A stretch of DNA of 64,000 bases from Sporosarcina sp. HYO08 (GTDB lineage Bacteria > Bacillota > Bacilli > Bacillales_A > Planococcaceae): NCBI RefSeq assembly GCF_001563475.1, contig NZ_LPUT01000023.1:372001-436000 (forward strand). The letters are read 5' to 3'. A model generated the notes under the pieces. That model was not told where the DNA came from. It searched no databases and worked only from the letters and a program-made list of their open reading frames with translations. The translations under genes were made by a program, and so were the position numbers. Positions 1 through 8,428 of the stretch are shown here, in pieces; positions within the stretch are counted from its first letter, which is position 1; each line of letters begins with the position of its first letter.

Positions 1-231
1 TTGCATGAGGCGCTGCAAGATCGTCGATACATCATTTTCCGATATATACATTCGATTGGAAAAGTCCGCAGGTGTTGGAAAGCCTTTGCCTTCCGCTTGA
101 AACGCAATCATATGCATAATAAGCATTGCGTCAATATCTTGAATGCCAAGACGTTTGTATTCGTGAAAAAAAAGCTGGGAAATGTTAACATTTCCCTGCT
201 CTAACCAAATTCGGAGCCGATCTTCGTGCAT
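1..231 (-). CDS. dnaD: DnaD replication initiation/restart protein, N-terminal part only
   Basis: Reading the minus strand from an ATG at 231 gives 77 codons that run off the left edge. The product begins MHEDRLRIWLEQGNVNIS and continues into a winged-helix region containing LFFHEYKRLGIQDIDAML. DnaD loads the replicative helicase with DnaB and DnaI during primosome assembly, and its N-terminal winged helix mediates oligomerisation (family knowledge). Its position directly after aspB matches Bacillus dinG-ypmB-aspB-dnaD. The purine stretch GAGAGGAG lies a few bases upstream of the start. The C-terminal DNA-binding part is outside the window. The identification rests on the motif pattern together with context. 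Confidence 0.85.
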   Translation of the reverse strand, partial: MHEDRLRIWLEQGNVNISQLFFHEYKRLGIQDIDAMLIMHMIAFQAEGKGFPTPADFSNRMYISENDVSTILQRLMQ

Positions 232-267
232 ATCCGAACTCCTCTCTATTTCTTTAAGGTATGATCT

Positions 268-1464
268 TTATTCCTTCCAATTCACTTCTACGAATTCGTG
301 TATGCGGCGAATCGCTTCTTCGATCAATTCAATCGATGTCGCATACGATAAGCGAATCGTTTTTGGTGCACCAAAACCAGATCCAGGAATGACTGCCACA
401 TTCGCCTTCTCAAGTAAAGCCGCTGCAAAATCATCTACATTTTCAAAGCCCGTCTTTTCAACTGCTTCTGAAACTTCTGGCAGCAGGTAGAAAGCACCTT
501 GCGGCTTTACTACTTTGAAACCAGGAATAGCAGCCAACTGTGGATAGACGCGCTCTAAGCGACTTTCAAAATCTCTTCGCATCGTTTCAACCGCATCTTG
601 CGGTCCATTATACGCTTCAATCGTTGCATATTGGGAAGTTGTTGTAGGATTGGACGTCGAGTGGCTCGCCAAGTCCGTCATTGCGCGGACAACCGCAGCA
701 TCCCCGGCAATATAACCGATGCGCCAGCCCGTCATCGAATGCGATTTAGAAACCCCATTAATAATGAACGTTCGATTCTTCGCGTCTTCCGACAACTCTG
801 CAATGGAAACATGCTTCACGCCACCGTAAATGAGCTTTTCATAAATTTCATCTGAAATAATCCAAACGTCTTTCTCCTTACATACATCCGCAATTTGCTC
901 AAGCTCATCGCGCGTATAAATCATGCCTGTTGGATTTCCAGGAGAATTCAAAATGACAGCTTTCGTTTTGTCCGTAATGGCATGTCGAATTTGCTCTGCC
1001 GTCACTTTAAATTGTGCTTCAGCTGTTCCTTCAACATGAACCGGTACACCGCCGGCAAGCTTTACTTGCTCCGGGTAACTCACCCAATACGGTGTTGGAA
1101 TGATCACTTCATCACCCGAATCGAGCAATACTTGGAACAATGTATATAAGACGTGCTTCGCACCAATTCCAATGAGTATTTCATTTCTTCCGTATGTTAA
1201 GCCCTGATCCCGCTCTAGCTTTTGAATGACGGCATCTTTTAATGCTGGCAATCCACCAGAAGGCGTATATTTTGTTTTTCCTTCTTTCATCGAACGATAA
1301 GCCGCTTCGATAATATTGTCTGGGGTATTGTAATCAGGCTCACCCGCACCCAAACCGATGACATCAATGCCTGACTCTTTCATCTCTTTCGCTTTTGCCG
1401 TGATCGCCAATGTAGTTGACGGTGATAATGTTTTGACTCTAGCTGCTAATTGTTTTTCCAACAC
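268..1464 (-). CDS. aspB: Aspartate aminotransferase (class I/II, PLP-dependent)
   Basis: A 398-residue fold-type I aminotransferase interconverting aspartate and oxaloacetate with 2-oxoglutarate/glutamate. Visible family features are LGAGEPDYNTP near residue 40, the NSPGNPTG substrate/cofactor loop near 170, the SDEIYEKL segment and the PLP-lysine region NGVSKSHSMTGWRIGY near 240. The start is probably GTG at 1464, about 8 bases after GGGGGAA; TTG at 1461 is the alternative. It lies 35 bp downstream of ypmB and 36 bp upstream of dnaD, so it probably shares their transcript. Length agrees with Bacillus AspB (393 residues). Confidence 0.95.
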   Translation of the reverse strand: MLEKQLAARVKTLSPSTTLAITAKAKEMKESGIDVIGLGAGEPDYNTPDNIIEAAYRSMKEGKTKYTPSGGLPALKDAVIQKLERDQGLTYGRNEILIGIGAKHVLYTLFQVLLDSGDEVIIPTPYWVSYPEQVKLAGGVPVHVEGTAEAQFKVTAEQIRHAITDKTKAVILNSPGNPTGMIYTRDELEQIADVCKEKDVWIISDEIYEKLIYGGVKHVSIAELSEDAKNRTFIINGVSKSHSMTGWRIGYIAGDAAVVRAMTDLASHSTSNPTTTSQYATIEAYNGPQDAVETMRRDFESRLERVYPQLAAIPGFKVVKPQGAFYLLPEVSEAVEKTGFENVDDFAAALLEKANVAVIPGSGFGAPKTIRLSYATSIELIEEAIRRIHEFVEVNWKE

Positions 1465-1499
1465 AATCCATTCCCCCTACCCTTAGTTAAAACAAATCA

Positions 1500-1979
1500 T
1501 TATAAATTTAATATCCGTTTCTTCCATTGTCCATTTTTAAATGATAAATAGACGTAATTCAACTGCCCATTTCCACTTTTAAACGCGATTTCCCACATGG
1601 GATCTTCTTCCATGACCCCAAGTGAGACATGCATCACTTTCTGAACATCCAATTCTTTTTTAACAACATCTAGTGCTTTTTTAGCTGTGATGCCATCTGC
1701 TAATAATACTTCATCATACCGTTCTTGTTTGTTTTTTCCTACAAAGACAGCCTTTTCGTTCCCTTCTTGATCTTTCCCAAATACGGTAACCATCGAATTC
1801 GTACCGTTAAAGATTTCTGTCGACTGAACCGTCACAAGCTGCCCTGACTTAATTGCCACTTCTCTTGCTTTTTCTTCTTCAGTAGCAATAGGTTTGTAAG
1901 CATTGTAAAAAACAAGAATGGTAATGACAGAGGCTAAGGACAACAAGAAGACCGTTATAAATTTAATCCAATTCCACAT
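1500..1979 (-). CDS. ypmB: YpmB-like membrane-anchored protein (DUF5590/PepSY-like)
   Basis: A 159-residue protein with one N-terminal membrane segment (residues about 6-25, KFITVFLLSLASVITILVFY) followed by an extracytoplasmic domain of PepSY type. It matches Bacillus YpmB in size, architecture and position between dinG and aspB. Its molecular function is unknown. The ATG at 1979 lies inside a 21-codon ORF (1963-2028) in another frame, with GAGG 11 bases upstream, so its translation may be coupled to that ORF. The gene ypmA, which separates dinG and ypmB in B. subtilis, is not present in the 63-bp gap. Confidence 0.85.
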   Translation of the reverse strand: MWNWIKFITVFLLSLASVITILVFYNAYKPIATEEEKAREVAIKSGQLVTVQSTEIFNGTNSMVTVFGKDQEGNEKAVFVGKNKQERYDEVLLADGITAKKALDVVKKELDVQKVMHVSLGVMEEDPMWEIAFKSGNGQLNYVYLSFKNGQWKKRILNL

Positions 1980-2028
1980 CGTGCCGCATGCCTCGTTCTT
2001 CGTAAACTATCGTTTCATACCCAGCCAT
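1963..2028 (-). CDS. Candidate 21-residue small ORF between dinG and ypmB
   Basis: An ATG at 2028 is preceded by AAAGAGG with a 7-base spacer, the best ribosome binding site in this junction. The ORF encodes 21 residues beginning MAGYETIVYEERG and ends at TAA (1963-1965), 17 bases inside ypmB in a different frame. It starts 15 bases after the dinG stop. It occupies the place of ypmA in B. subtilis, but I see no resemblance to a YpmA/DUF4264 protein. It may be a short coupling ORF that delivers ribosomes to ypmB, a decayed ypmA, or chance. Confidence 0.35.
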   Translation of the reverse strand: MAGYETIVYEERGMRHDVELD

Positions 2029-2042
2029 TTTGGAACCTCTTT

Positions 2043-4829
2043 CTATTCATCCCCATTATTATAACAATTTTCGATATCATTCACCATATGCTCAAGTGTT
2101 ACTTTTTGGATTGGAACATTTGGCAATGATTTTAAAAAGTGCTTGCCGTAAGATTTTGTTTCAATTCGCCGATCTAAGATAATAAAATAGCCTTTGTCTG
2201 TTGACGCACGAACGAGGCGGCCAAACCCTTGCCGAAGCCTCATCATCGCTTCAGGTAAAGCATATTCCATAAATGAGTTTTTACCAGCCCCAGTCAGCTG
2301 TGCCGCTTTCGCTTTAAAGATCGGCTCATCGGGAGACGAAAATGGCAAACGGACAACAACGACTCCGCTTAGCGCCTCACCAGGAACATCCACCCCTTCC
2401 CAGAAGCTATTCGTCCCAAAGAGGATCGACCGGGAAAGTTGGCGAAATGCTTTTAATAGCCGCATTCGACTCCCAGAGCTAACGCCTTGTGCATAGAGCG
2501 CAAAGTCATTCAGCTGTTCACTTTCGACGATTAAATCATACGTTTTTCGGAGCATATCTTGCGAAGTGAACAAGACGAAAAGCCGGCCATTTAAGGTGAG
2601 CGATACGCTGATAATTGCATCTGCAATGGCTTCAATATAGTCGTTTTGCGACACTTTCTGAATGTCCGGCATATCTTCCACAAGATAAATTTCCGCGCCT
2701 TCATAAAAATGCGGCGGTGCTTCGTATTGAATGAGCGGAATCTCATCAGCGATGCCAAGCTGACGGGCGATAAATCGGTCATAGTCCTGGAGCAAAAGCG
2801 TACCAGAAGTCCAAATAATTCCTGCTTGATGATCTTTAATTTTTCCAATGAATTGGCGAATGATCGCGGCGCTGTCAATGGGCGTTTTAAAAACTGTTAA
2901 GCTGCCAGGAATGCTGCGCCGATCGACTTCAACCCAAGCGGTATTGCTGTCCGATTGTAAATCCAGAAAAATCTCTATCCATTCACCGGCTTTGATCGTC
3001 ATTTCTTGCACCCAATAATCCCATTCTGCAAGCCTTGCGAGCTCATCTTTCGTTAGCTCATTTTTTCGGGCGTGCAGTGACTTTGTATAAGCATCTGCTA
3101 ACTGTAGATAATTTGATAGCGCTTTTGATACTTGTGCAAATCGGTCCATCTCCCCATTCACTTCGACTAAAGAATATTGGACACGTTCTCCATTTTGCTT
3201 TCCTTTATGCACCCAGTTACCAACTGTTAACAGCTGAATAACCTCATCGAAAAGATGAGAAAATGATGAATAGGAAAATTGTAGCTGCTCTTTATGACCC
3301 GAATTTGCAGTTTCTAATTGGCGATGGATCGCATCAATTTTTTGTAGCAATTGGCCATCTCCATCGGAACTAAGCTGCCCCATAACATATTTCCAATTGG
3401 TATACGAAAATACGATTTCATGATGCCGACGTGCAACTTGGACAAATTGATGCGCCTCGTCAATAATATAGCCAGCCGCCGAAGTGAGAACACCTTCTTC
3501 TCGGTTCATTTCGGACAAAAGCATCGCGTGGTTTGTAATAATGACATTGGATTGTTTACATAACTGAACGAGCCTACTATAATAATCAGCTTGTTGTTCA
3601 TCTGACCGTAATACCGTAGTTCGTTTCCGGATCCGATCCACAAATAACTGACCGCCGCCGGAAACGTTAATCTCATCTAAATCACCAGTTGCTGTTTCTG
3701 TTAACCAAACAAGTATTTGCATAATCGTGAATGTTTCATCGTATGATTCATCCGCAATTCGAAGAAGTTCTTCAAATTTCCCCAATGATATATAATGCGC
3801 TTTTCCTTTTAAGACGACTGCCTTTAGTTTCGTTCCAAGCATTTGTTGGACCCGCACCAATTCACCGTTCATCATTTCATCCACCAAATGGTTTGTGTAG
3901 GTGCTAATGACGATCGGTTTATTTGCTTGAAGGGAATGAATCGCTGCTGGTAGTAAATAGCCTACCGTTTTCCCAATACCTGTTGGCACTTCAACGGCGA
4001 TTTCCTCGTGGTTCTGAAGTGCTTGCCAAACGCGATCCATATACCGAAATTGTGAAGATCTTTGTTCAAAAACTGGGAAAGCTTTTTCAAACAACTGTTT
4101 TTTTTGCTGATCTTCTGCTGGGTAATCGAAGCCTCTAAAATGGACAGAAGGATCTGCTGGGATTTTCTTGTACGGAATCCCTCTAAAAAGCGCATAGTCC
4201 TTTCGCTCATTCAAAGCGCGGACTTTTTTCAGCGCTTTAAAAATGAGTGAAGCTATATTCGATTTCAATGTAAACGAACGCTTATGCAATAAGGCCAATG
4301 TCTCGTACGGCAGCGTGTATAGCTTTTCAAAACCTGTTAGAAATAGCTGCGCTGTTGCACGGGCATCGTCATCTGCGCGATGCGCGGATGGAAGCGAAAT
4401 CGCAAGCTCATCTGCCAAATCCTGAAGTCGATAGCCTTGTGCAGAAGGATAAGCAATTTTCGCTAATTCAACCGTGTCAATTTTCATCCCTGTCCATTTT
4501 GGCAGACCGCATCGCGTCCATTCATTTTGTAAAAAATTTAAATCGAAATCTGTATTGTGTGCAACGAAAATCGTCCCTTGTAAAAGCTCCAAAACTTCTT
4601 GGGCAATTTCTTCAAAATAGGGCGCATTGCACACATCTTCATTCGAAATCGACGTCAACTGGCGAATGAATGCGGGAATTTTTTTCGCCGGATTGACAAA
4701 CCGAACATATTCATCGGCAATTTCACCATTTTTTATGAAAACGATTGCGATTTGAATGATGCGATCTCCCTTTGCAGAAGAGTTCCCAGTCGTTTCTAAA
4801 TCAACAACCGCATATGTATTATTTTTCAT
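2043..4829 (-). CDS. dinG: DinG-family 3'-5' exonuclease/helicase-like protein
   Basis: A 928-residue protein with an N-terminal DEDDh exonuclease domain (D10, E12 in VDLETTG; VAHNTDFDLNF near 89-99; HRADDDA at 150-156) fused to an XPD/DinG-type SF2 module. The latter shows Walker A VPTGIGKT at 281-288, IIDEAHQF, SFWEGVDVPGEAL and the RQGFGRLVR motif VI. The cysteine cluster that holds the Fe-S centre in E. coli DinG is not visible between Walker A and DEAH. Staphylococcal DinG of this fused type behaves mainly as a nuclease (family knowledge). The start codon has only a distant purine tract (GGAAG about 17 bases upstream), so initiation may be weak. The gene heads a unit with ypmB, aspB and dnaD. 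Confidence 0.93.
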   Translation of the reverse strand: MKNNTYAVVDLETTGNSSAKGDRIIQIAIVFIKNGEIADEYVRFVNPAKKIPAFIRQLTSISNEDVCNAPYFEEIAQEVLELLQGTIFVAHNTDFDLNFLQNEWTRCGLPKWTGMKIDTVELAKIAYPSAQGYRLQDLADELAISLPSAHRADDDARATAQLFLTGFEKLYTLPYETLALLHKRSFTLKSNIASLIFKALKKVRALNERKDYALFRGIPYKKIPADPSVHFRGFDYPAEDQQKKQLFEKAFPVFEQRSSQFRYMDRVWQALQNHEEIAVEVPTGIGKTVGYLLPAAIHSLQANKPIVISTYTNHLVDEMMNGELVRVQQMLGTKLKAVVLKGKAHYISLGKFEELLRIADESYDETFTIMQILVWLTETATGDLDEINVSGGGQLFVDRIRKRTTVLRSDEQQADYYSRLVQLCKQSNVIITNHAMLLSEMNREEGVLTSAAGYIIDEAHQFVQVARRHHEIVFSYTNWKYVMGQLSSDGDGQLLQKIDAIHRQLETANSGHKEQLQFSYSSFSHLFDEVIQLLTVGNWVHKGKQNGERVQYSLVEVNGEMDRFAQVSKALSNYLQLADAYTKSLHARKNELTKDELARLAEWDYWVQEMTIKAGEWIEIFLDLQSDSNTAWVEVDRRSIPGSLTVFKTPIDSAAIIRQFIGKIKDHQAGIIWTSGTLLLQDYDRFIARQLGIADEIPLIQYEAPPHFYEGAEIYLVEDMPDIQKVSQNDYIEAIADAIISVSLTLNGRLFVLFTSQDMLRKTYDLIVESEQLNDFALYAQGVSSGSRMRLLKAFRQLSRSILFGTNSFWEGVDVPGEALSGVVVVRLPFSSPDEPIFKAKAAQLTGAGKNSFMEYALPEAMMRLRQGFGRLVRASTDKGYFIILDRRIETKSYGKHFLKSLPNVPIQKVTLEHMVNDIENCYNNGDE

Positions 4830-4868
4830 CGTAATATCAACAACTTCCTGTTAATCATCCTACTGCCG

Positions 4869-4898
4869 ATTGTATCATATTCTTACTGAAGCTTTGAA
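4869..4898 (-). promoter_or_regulatory. Candidate sigma-A promoter for dinG
   Basis: On the minus strand TTCAAA (4893-4898) and TACAAT (4869-4874) are separated by 18 bp, and the dinG start lies 40 bases beyond the -10 box. It follows the panBCD terminator at 4941-4975, consistent with a new transcription unit starting here. Confidence 0.45.
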
Positions 4899-4940
4899 AT
4901 AAAGCATGATAAAAAATCGTGAAAACGAATCCGCCGTAAT

Positions 4941-4975
4941 AAAAAAACCATTTTGATTTGGATTAATCAAAATGG
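4941..4975 (-). terminator. Rho-independent terminator after panBCD
   Basis: Perfect 11-bp stem (4948-4958 with 4965-4975) with a 6-base loop. On the minus strand it is followed by seven T residues (4947-4941). It lies 127 bp beyond the panD stop and before the dinG promoter, so it ends the pan transcript. Confidence 0.85.
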
Positions 4976-5020
4976 GTGCTTCTTTTATACATGGAGTTAT
5001 ATAAATTATTGATCTCATTG

Positions 5021-5070
5021 AAAACGCTTCGGCGCTGGCGGGAGGCATCCACATAGCGCCGAAGCGTTTT
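5021..5070. terminator. Long perfect hairpin downstream of panD, possible second terminator
   Basis: A perfect 16-bp inverted repeat (AAAACGCTTCGGCGCT at 5021-5036 and its complement at 5055-5070) with an 18-base loop. The ends supply short T runs on both strands. It stands in tandem with the stronger terminator at 4941-4975. It could be a bidirectional terminator, an RNA-stabilising 3' end or a palindromic repeat; no second copy was seen in this window. Confidence 0.55.
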
Positions 5071-5102
5071 TAAAGGGGTAAGCTTTTAACACGCTTCTTT
5101 CC

Positions 5103-5483
5103 TTAAACAGTCATCCCCGGTTTTTCTTTAATAATTTCTTTCACCTGATTGCCTTCATCCATAATCAATACAGTCGGTTCGTGTGTACGCGCTTCTTCAT
5201 CGGTCATGTAAACGTAGGAAAGGATAATGACGACATCACCGCGCTGGACGAGGCGAGCTGCTGCTCCATTCACACAAATGACGCCGCTTCCGCGTTCTCC
5301 TGCAATGATATATGTTTCAAATCGTGCGCCATTGTTGTTGTTAACGACATGAACTTTTTCATTCGGCAGCATGCCTGCTGCGTCGAGCAAATCGCTGTCG
5401 ATCGTAATGCTTCCTACGTAGTTTAGATCCGCTTCCGTGACAGTTGCGCGGTGTAGTTTACTGTTCATCATCATTCTGAACAT
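5103..5483 (-). CDS. panD: Aspartate 1-decarboxylase (pyruvoyl enzyme)
   Basis: A 126-residue proenzyme making beta-alanine from aspartate for pantothenate. The self-cleavage site Gly-Ser is visible in NYVGSITID (about residues 21-29); the new N-terminal serine becomes the pyruvoyl group (family knowledge). [21 protein letters not shown] and [12 protein letters not shown]-type segments match Bacillus PanD along its length. The ATG at 5483 overlaps the end of panC by 13 bases, indicating translational coupling in panBCD. The terminator pair at 4941-5070 follows. Confidence 0.97.
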   Translation of the reverse strand: MFRMMMNSKLHRATVTEADLNYVGSITIDSDLLDAAGMLPNEKVHVVNNNNGARFETYIIAGERGSGVICVNGAAARLVQRGDVVIILSYVYMTDEEARTHEPTVLIMDEGNQVKEIIKEKPGMTV

Positions 5484-6358
5484 ATTTTACCATCCTTTTG
5501 AATTAAAATATTGTCAATCAATCGTGTCTTTTGGAATTTAACTGCACAGGCAAGAATCATTTCCGTCGCCTTGCCGTCATCAGTTGCTAGTTCAGGATAA
5601 GTAAGCATCGTTACATAATCAATTTGCCCCGATGTCTGTTCCGTAATATAGTTTGCGACTGCCTGTTCCACATCAGTTGCGGATTGACCGCTTTGAAACA
5701 ATTCCGCCCCCCTGCTCAAAGCTTGACGAATAGCAGGTGCTTCCTTACGCTCTTCTGGCGATAAGTTGACATTTCTTGAGCTTTTCGCAAGACCATCGCT
5801 TTCCCGCACCGTTTCAACACGTACAATTTTTGTTCGGAAGTTAAAATCGCGGACGAATGTTTCAATAATCGCCAGCTGTTGGGCATCTTTTAATCCGAAA
5901 TAAGCACGATCTGGATCGACCATATTAAACAGCTTCAAAATGACTTGCAAAACACCGTCAAAATGAGTCGGACGCGATGCTCCGCAAAGCACTTTCGCTT
6001 GCGGCCCCGGTAAAATCCGAATCCCGCCGTCATGCGGGTACATTTCTTCAGGTGTTGGCATAAACAGAATATCGACACCAGCTTCACGCGCTAGCTGAAT
6101 GTCACGTTGTTCATCACGTGGATACGCTTCAAAGTCTTCTCCCGGTCCAAACTGTGTCGGATTGACGAAAATGCTCATCACGACTAGATCATTTTGCTTT
6201 CTCGCATTTTCAGCGAGTGCTATATGGCCTTCGTGCAAAAAACCCATCGTCGGTACAAATCCGACTGTTTTTTGACCATCCCTTTTTCGTGTGGCAATCG
6301 CTTCCCGAAGTTCTCCAACAGAATGAACAATCACCATCTCTTTTTCATTAGCGACCAT
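5471..6358 (-). CDS. panC: Pantothenate synthetase (pantoate-beta-alanine ligase)
   Basis: A 295-residue ATP-dependent ligase joining pantoate and beta-alanine. The HIGH-like nucleotide motif is in [10 protein letters not shown] near residue 40, with FVNPTQFGP and the KMSKS-like segment [10 protein letters not shown] further on. ATG at 6358 is preferred because GGGGGA lies 7 bases upstream; in-frame ATGs at 6373 and 6364 are poorly spaced from it. With this start the gene overlaps the end of panB by 11 bases and runs 13 bases into panD, a tightly coupled operon. Confidence 0.96.
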   Translation of the reverse strand: MVANEKEMVIVHSVGELREAIATRKRDGQKTVGFVPTMGFLHEGHIALAENARKQNDLVVMSIFVNPTQFGPGEDFEAYPRDEQRDIQLAREAGVDILFMPTPEEMYPHDGGIRILPGPQAKVLCGASRPTHFDGVLQVILKLFNMVDPDRAYFGLKDAQQLAIIETFVRDFNFRTKIVRVETVRESDGLAKSSRNVNLSPEERKEAPAIRQALSRGAELFQSGQSATDVEQAVANYITEQTSGQIDYVTMLTYPELATDDGKATEMILACAVKFQKTRLIDNILIQKDGKICSE

Positions 6359-7193
6359 TGTCATTTCCCCCATACAAGCTGACTAATTCCTCTTCCTTCA
6401 TCGTAAAGCGGTGCTGTTCCGCTGGAAATGAACGATCCTTCACTGCACCAACATAAGACGATAAGCCGTTGACGATACTTGTACCGACCGCAGCGTACGA
6501 TTCGACGAATTTCGGAATATGGTGACTTCCGTATTCGAGCACATCGTGAAACACAAGCACTTGTCCGTCTGTTTCGCTACCCGCTCCAATGCCGATAATC
6601 GGAATCGAAACCGCTGCTGTCACTTCTTTTGCAAGTTGATAAGGAATGCATTCGACAACAATCATCATCGCACCGGCAGCTTCACAGCTTCTCGCATCTG
6701 CAATCAACTGCTTGGCGGCCGCAGCCGTTTTCCCTTGCACTTTGTAGCCGCCAAGAACAGCTGCGGATTGCGGCAATAATCCTAAATGCGCAACGACGGG
6801 TATACCGGCCTCTGTAAACAGCTCAATCTTATCAATGACTCGTCCTGCGCCTTCCACTTTAACAGCCTGTGCGCCGGTTTCCTGGTATAAACGAACCGCC
6901 TCTTGAAGTGCTGTATCATTAGAGCCGTGATAAGTGCCGAATGGCATATCGACAACGACAAATGTATCTCTCGCTCCCCTTACCGTCGCTTTTCCGTGAT
7001 GAATCATATCCGCCATCGTAACAGATGTCGTTGATTCATACCCTAAAACGACCATGCCGAGTGAATCACCGACGAGAATGATGTCTACACCCGCCTCCTC
7101 CGCAAGCTTTGCAGACGGATAATCATAGGCGGTGACCATCGCAATTTTTTCACCTGCTTGTTTCATTTTCATAAAATCGACTGTACTCTTCAC
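6348..7193 (-). CDS. panB: 3-methyl-2-oxobutanoate hydroxymethyltransferase
   Basis: A 281-residue enzyme transferring a hydroxymethyl group from methylene-tetrahydrofolate to ketoisovalerate to give ketopantoate, the first committed step to pantothenate. Typical segments are [34 protein letters not shown] and the metal/substrate region KVEGAG near 113. The start is GTG at 7193, 9 bases after GGGAG. A promoter, structured leader and terminator-like hairpin lie between birA and this gene (7239-7435), so panBCD can be controlled apart from birA. Confidence 0.97.
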   Translation of the reverse strand: MKSTVDFMKMKQAGEKIAMVTAYDYPSAKLAEEAGVDIILVGDSLGMVVLGYESTTSVTMADMIHHGKATVRGARDTFVVVDMPFGTYHGSNDTALQEAVRLYQETGAQAVKVEGAGRVIDKIELFTEAGIPVVAHLGLLPQSAAVLGGYKVQGKTAAAAKQLIADARSCEAAGAMMIVVECIPYQLAKEVTAAVSIPIIGIGAGSETDGQVLVFHDVLEYGSHHIPKFVESYAAVGTSIVNGLSSYVGAVKDRSFPAEQHRFTMKEEELVSLYGGNDNGR

Positions 7194-7238
7194 TGTTTTT
7201 TGCTCCCTTCTTTGGGGAGAAAACCGTTTATTTCAATC

Positions 7239-7276
7239 AAAAAACCCTTCATTTTCCGAGTTTGGACAGAAGGGTT
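7239..7276 (-). terminator. Attenuator-like terminator in the panB leader
   Basis: An 8-bp stem (AACCCTTC at 7269-7276 read on the minus strand, and its complement at 7243-7250) is followed by a T run (7244-7239). It lies about 130-160 nt into the panBCD leader and 46 bases before the panB start, so it would stop transcription before the operon unless an antiterminated fold forms. Confidence 0.7.
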
Positions 7277-7329
7277 GTGTAATGTCATATTAAATGGTTT
7301 CCTCCGTCCCTGTCTGTAAAAAGATCAAG

Positions 7330-7400
7330 GCAGATCTTATCGGACTCATATTCAATTATCATGCGAATGAATCGGTGCAGTTCCTAAGATACCGCCCTCT
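7330..7400 (-). ncRNA. Candidate structured panBCD leader RNA (possible pan motif)
   Basis: On the minus strand ATCTTA-GGA (7390-7382) can pair with TCC-GA-TAAGAT (7344-7334), a stem interrupted by a two-base GA bulge, enclosing a second imperfect stem. It stands between a good promoter and an attenuator in front of panBCD. A bulged hairpin RNA called the pan motif is described upstream of pantothenate genes in some Firmicutes. I recall only its general form, so assignment to that family is inference. No T-box AGGGTGG-type signature is present. Confidence 0.4.
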
Positions 7401-7406
7401 GGGAAT

Positions 7407-7435
7407 ACTATAACAAAAGCCGAGTCCCCTGTATA
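7407..7435 (-). promoter_or_regulatory. Sigma-A promoter of panBCD
   Basis: TATACA (7430-7435) and TATAGT (7407-7412) on the minus strand, spaced by 17 bp, immediately after the birA stop codon. The predicted start near 7400 places a leader of about 200 nt before panB. Confidence 0.6.
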
Positions 7436-7441
7436 GAGTTT

Positions 7442-8428
7442 TCAGTCTTTCGGTAATTCAATATCTGCAGAAAAAATGCCACGAATCGAACCGTCATCAA
7501 GTCTTAGCTCCAATACACCTTCGTCCGAAATACCGAGCGCGGTTCCTTCAATCGTTTCATTGAGCAGCACAGCCCGAATTCTTTTTCCAATTGTATTGGA
7601 GTAACTTTCCCAAACGAGCTTGATCGGCTCAAATCCACTTTTTTCATACATGGAAATATAGAGCTCTAAATAATCAGCAATTTTGGCGATTAATTGGGCA
7701 CGATTTACTTGTTGACCGGAAGCAATTTTTAATGACGTCGCAATTGTTTGCAATTCTTCCGGAAAGTCACTTTCCTCATGATTCACATTAATGCCGATCC
7801 CTAAAATGACCGCTTTCACACGATCCGGGTCGGCTTGCAATTCTGTTAAAATGCCCGTTATTTTTTTACCATCGATCAATAGGTCATTCGGCCATTTAAT
7901 TGTCGGCTCCAAACCTGTAATCTCTTCGATTGCCCGCGTCACAGCAACTGCTGCAACAAGCGTCATCTGTGGTGCTTGCTGAGGCATAAGATGCGGTCTG
8001 CAAATGACACTCATCCAAATGCCTTTACCGCTGGCAGAACTCCAAGGCCGCATCATTCGGCCTTTTCCTGCCGTTTGTTCTTCGGCAACGACGATCATGC
8101 CATCAGGTGCGCCATTTTGTTCTTCCTCAAGCGCAATTGGCTGCGTAGATGGGCAGCTATCGACATAACGAATACGACGGCCATATTTTTTCGCCATTAA
8201 GTACTTTTGAATATTCGCCTCGTTCACGAGATCCGGCGTTTCAATTAAATAATAGCCTTTTTTCCGTACCGTCCCAATTTCATAACCGTCCTTTTCTAGG
8301 TCCTTAATATGTTTCCAAATAGCTGTTCGGGACATTCCGAATTGATCGGCGAGATCTTGACCGGAAACCGGCTCCCCTTTTGCTTCAAAGAGCTTTTTCA
8401 ACAATTTACTTTTGACATTTAAACTCAT
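7442..8428 (-). CDS. birA: Biotin-[acetyl-CoA-carboxylase] ligase / biotin operon repressor
   Basis: A 328-residue bifunctional protein. Residues about 1-65 form a winged helix (SGQDLADQFGMSRTAIWKHIKDLEKDGYEI), so it should also act as a biotin-responsive repressor. The catalytic domain carries the biotinyl-AMP loop AGKGRMMRPWSS near 117-128 and the substrate segment TIKWPNDLLIDGKKITGIL near 190. It biotinylates acetyl-CoA and pyruvate carboxylase carrier domains (family knowledge). The start overlaps the end of cca by 23 bases, as in the Bacillus bshA-cca-birA cluster. Confidence 0.96.
   Translation of the reverse strand: MSLNVKSKLLKKLFEAKGEPVSGQDLADQFGMSRTAIWKHIKDLEKDGYEIGTVRKKGYYLIETPDLVNEANIQKYLMAKKYGRRIRYVDSCPSTQPIALEEEQNGAPDGMIVVAEEQTAGKGRMMRPWSSASGKGIWMSVICRPHLMPQQAPQMTLVAAVAVTRAIEEITGLEPTIKWPNDLLIDGKKITGILTELQADPDRVKAVILGIGINVNHEESDFPEELQTIATSLKIASGQQVNRAQLIAKIADYLELYISMYEKSGFEPIKLVWESYSNTIGKRIRAVLLNETIEGTALGISDEGVLELRLDDGSIRGIFSADIELPKD

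Noticed and set aside
4298-4669. 123-codon plus-strand ORF opposite dinG
   Set aside because: It is a shadow of the strongly supported dinG exonuclease domain.
7280-7435. T-box leader before panB
   Set aside because: The conserved AGGGTGG-type antiterminator sequence and specifier loop are not seen; panB is not a usual T-box target.
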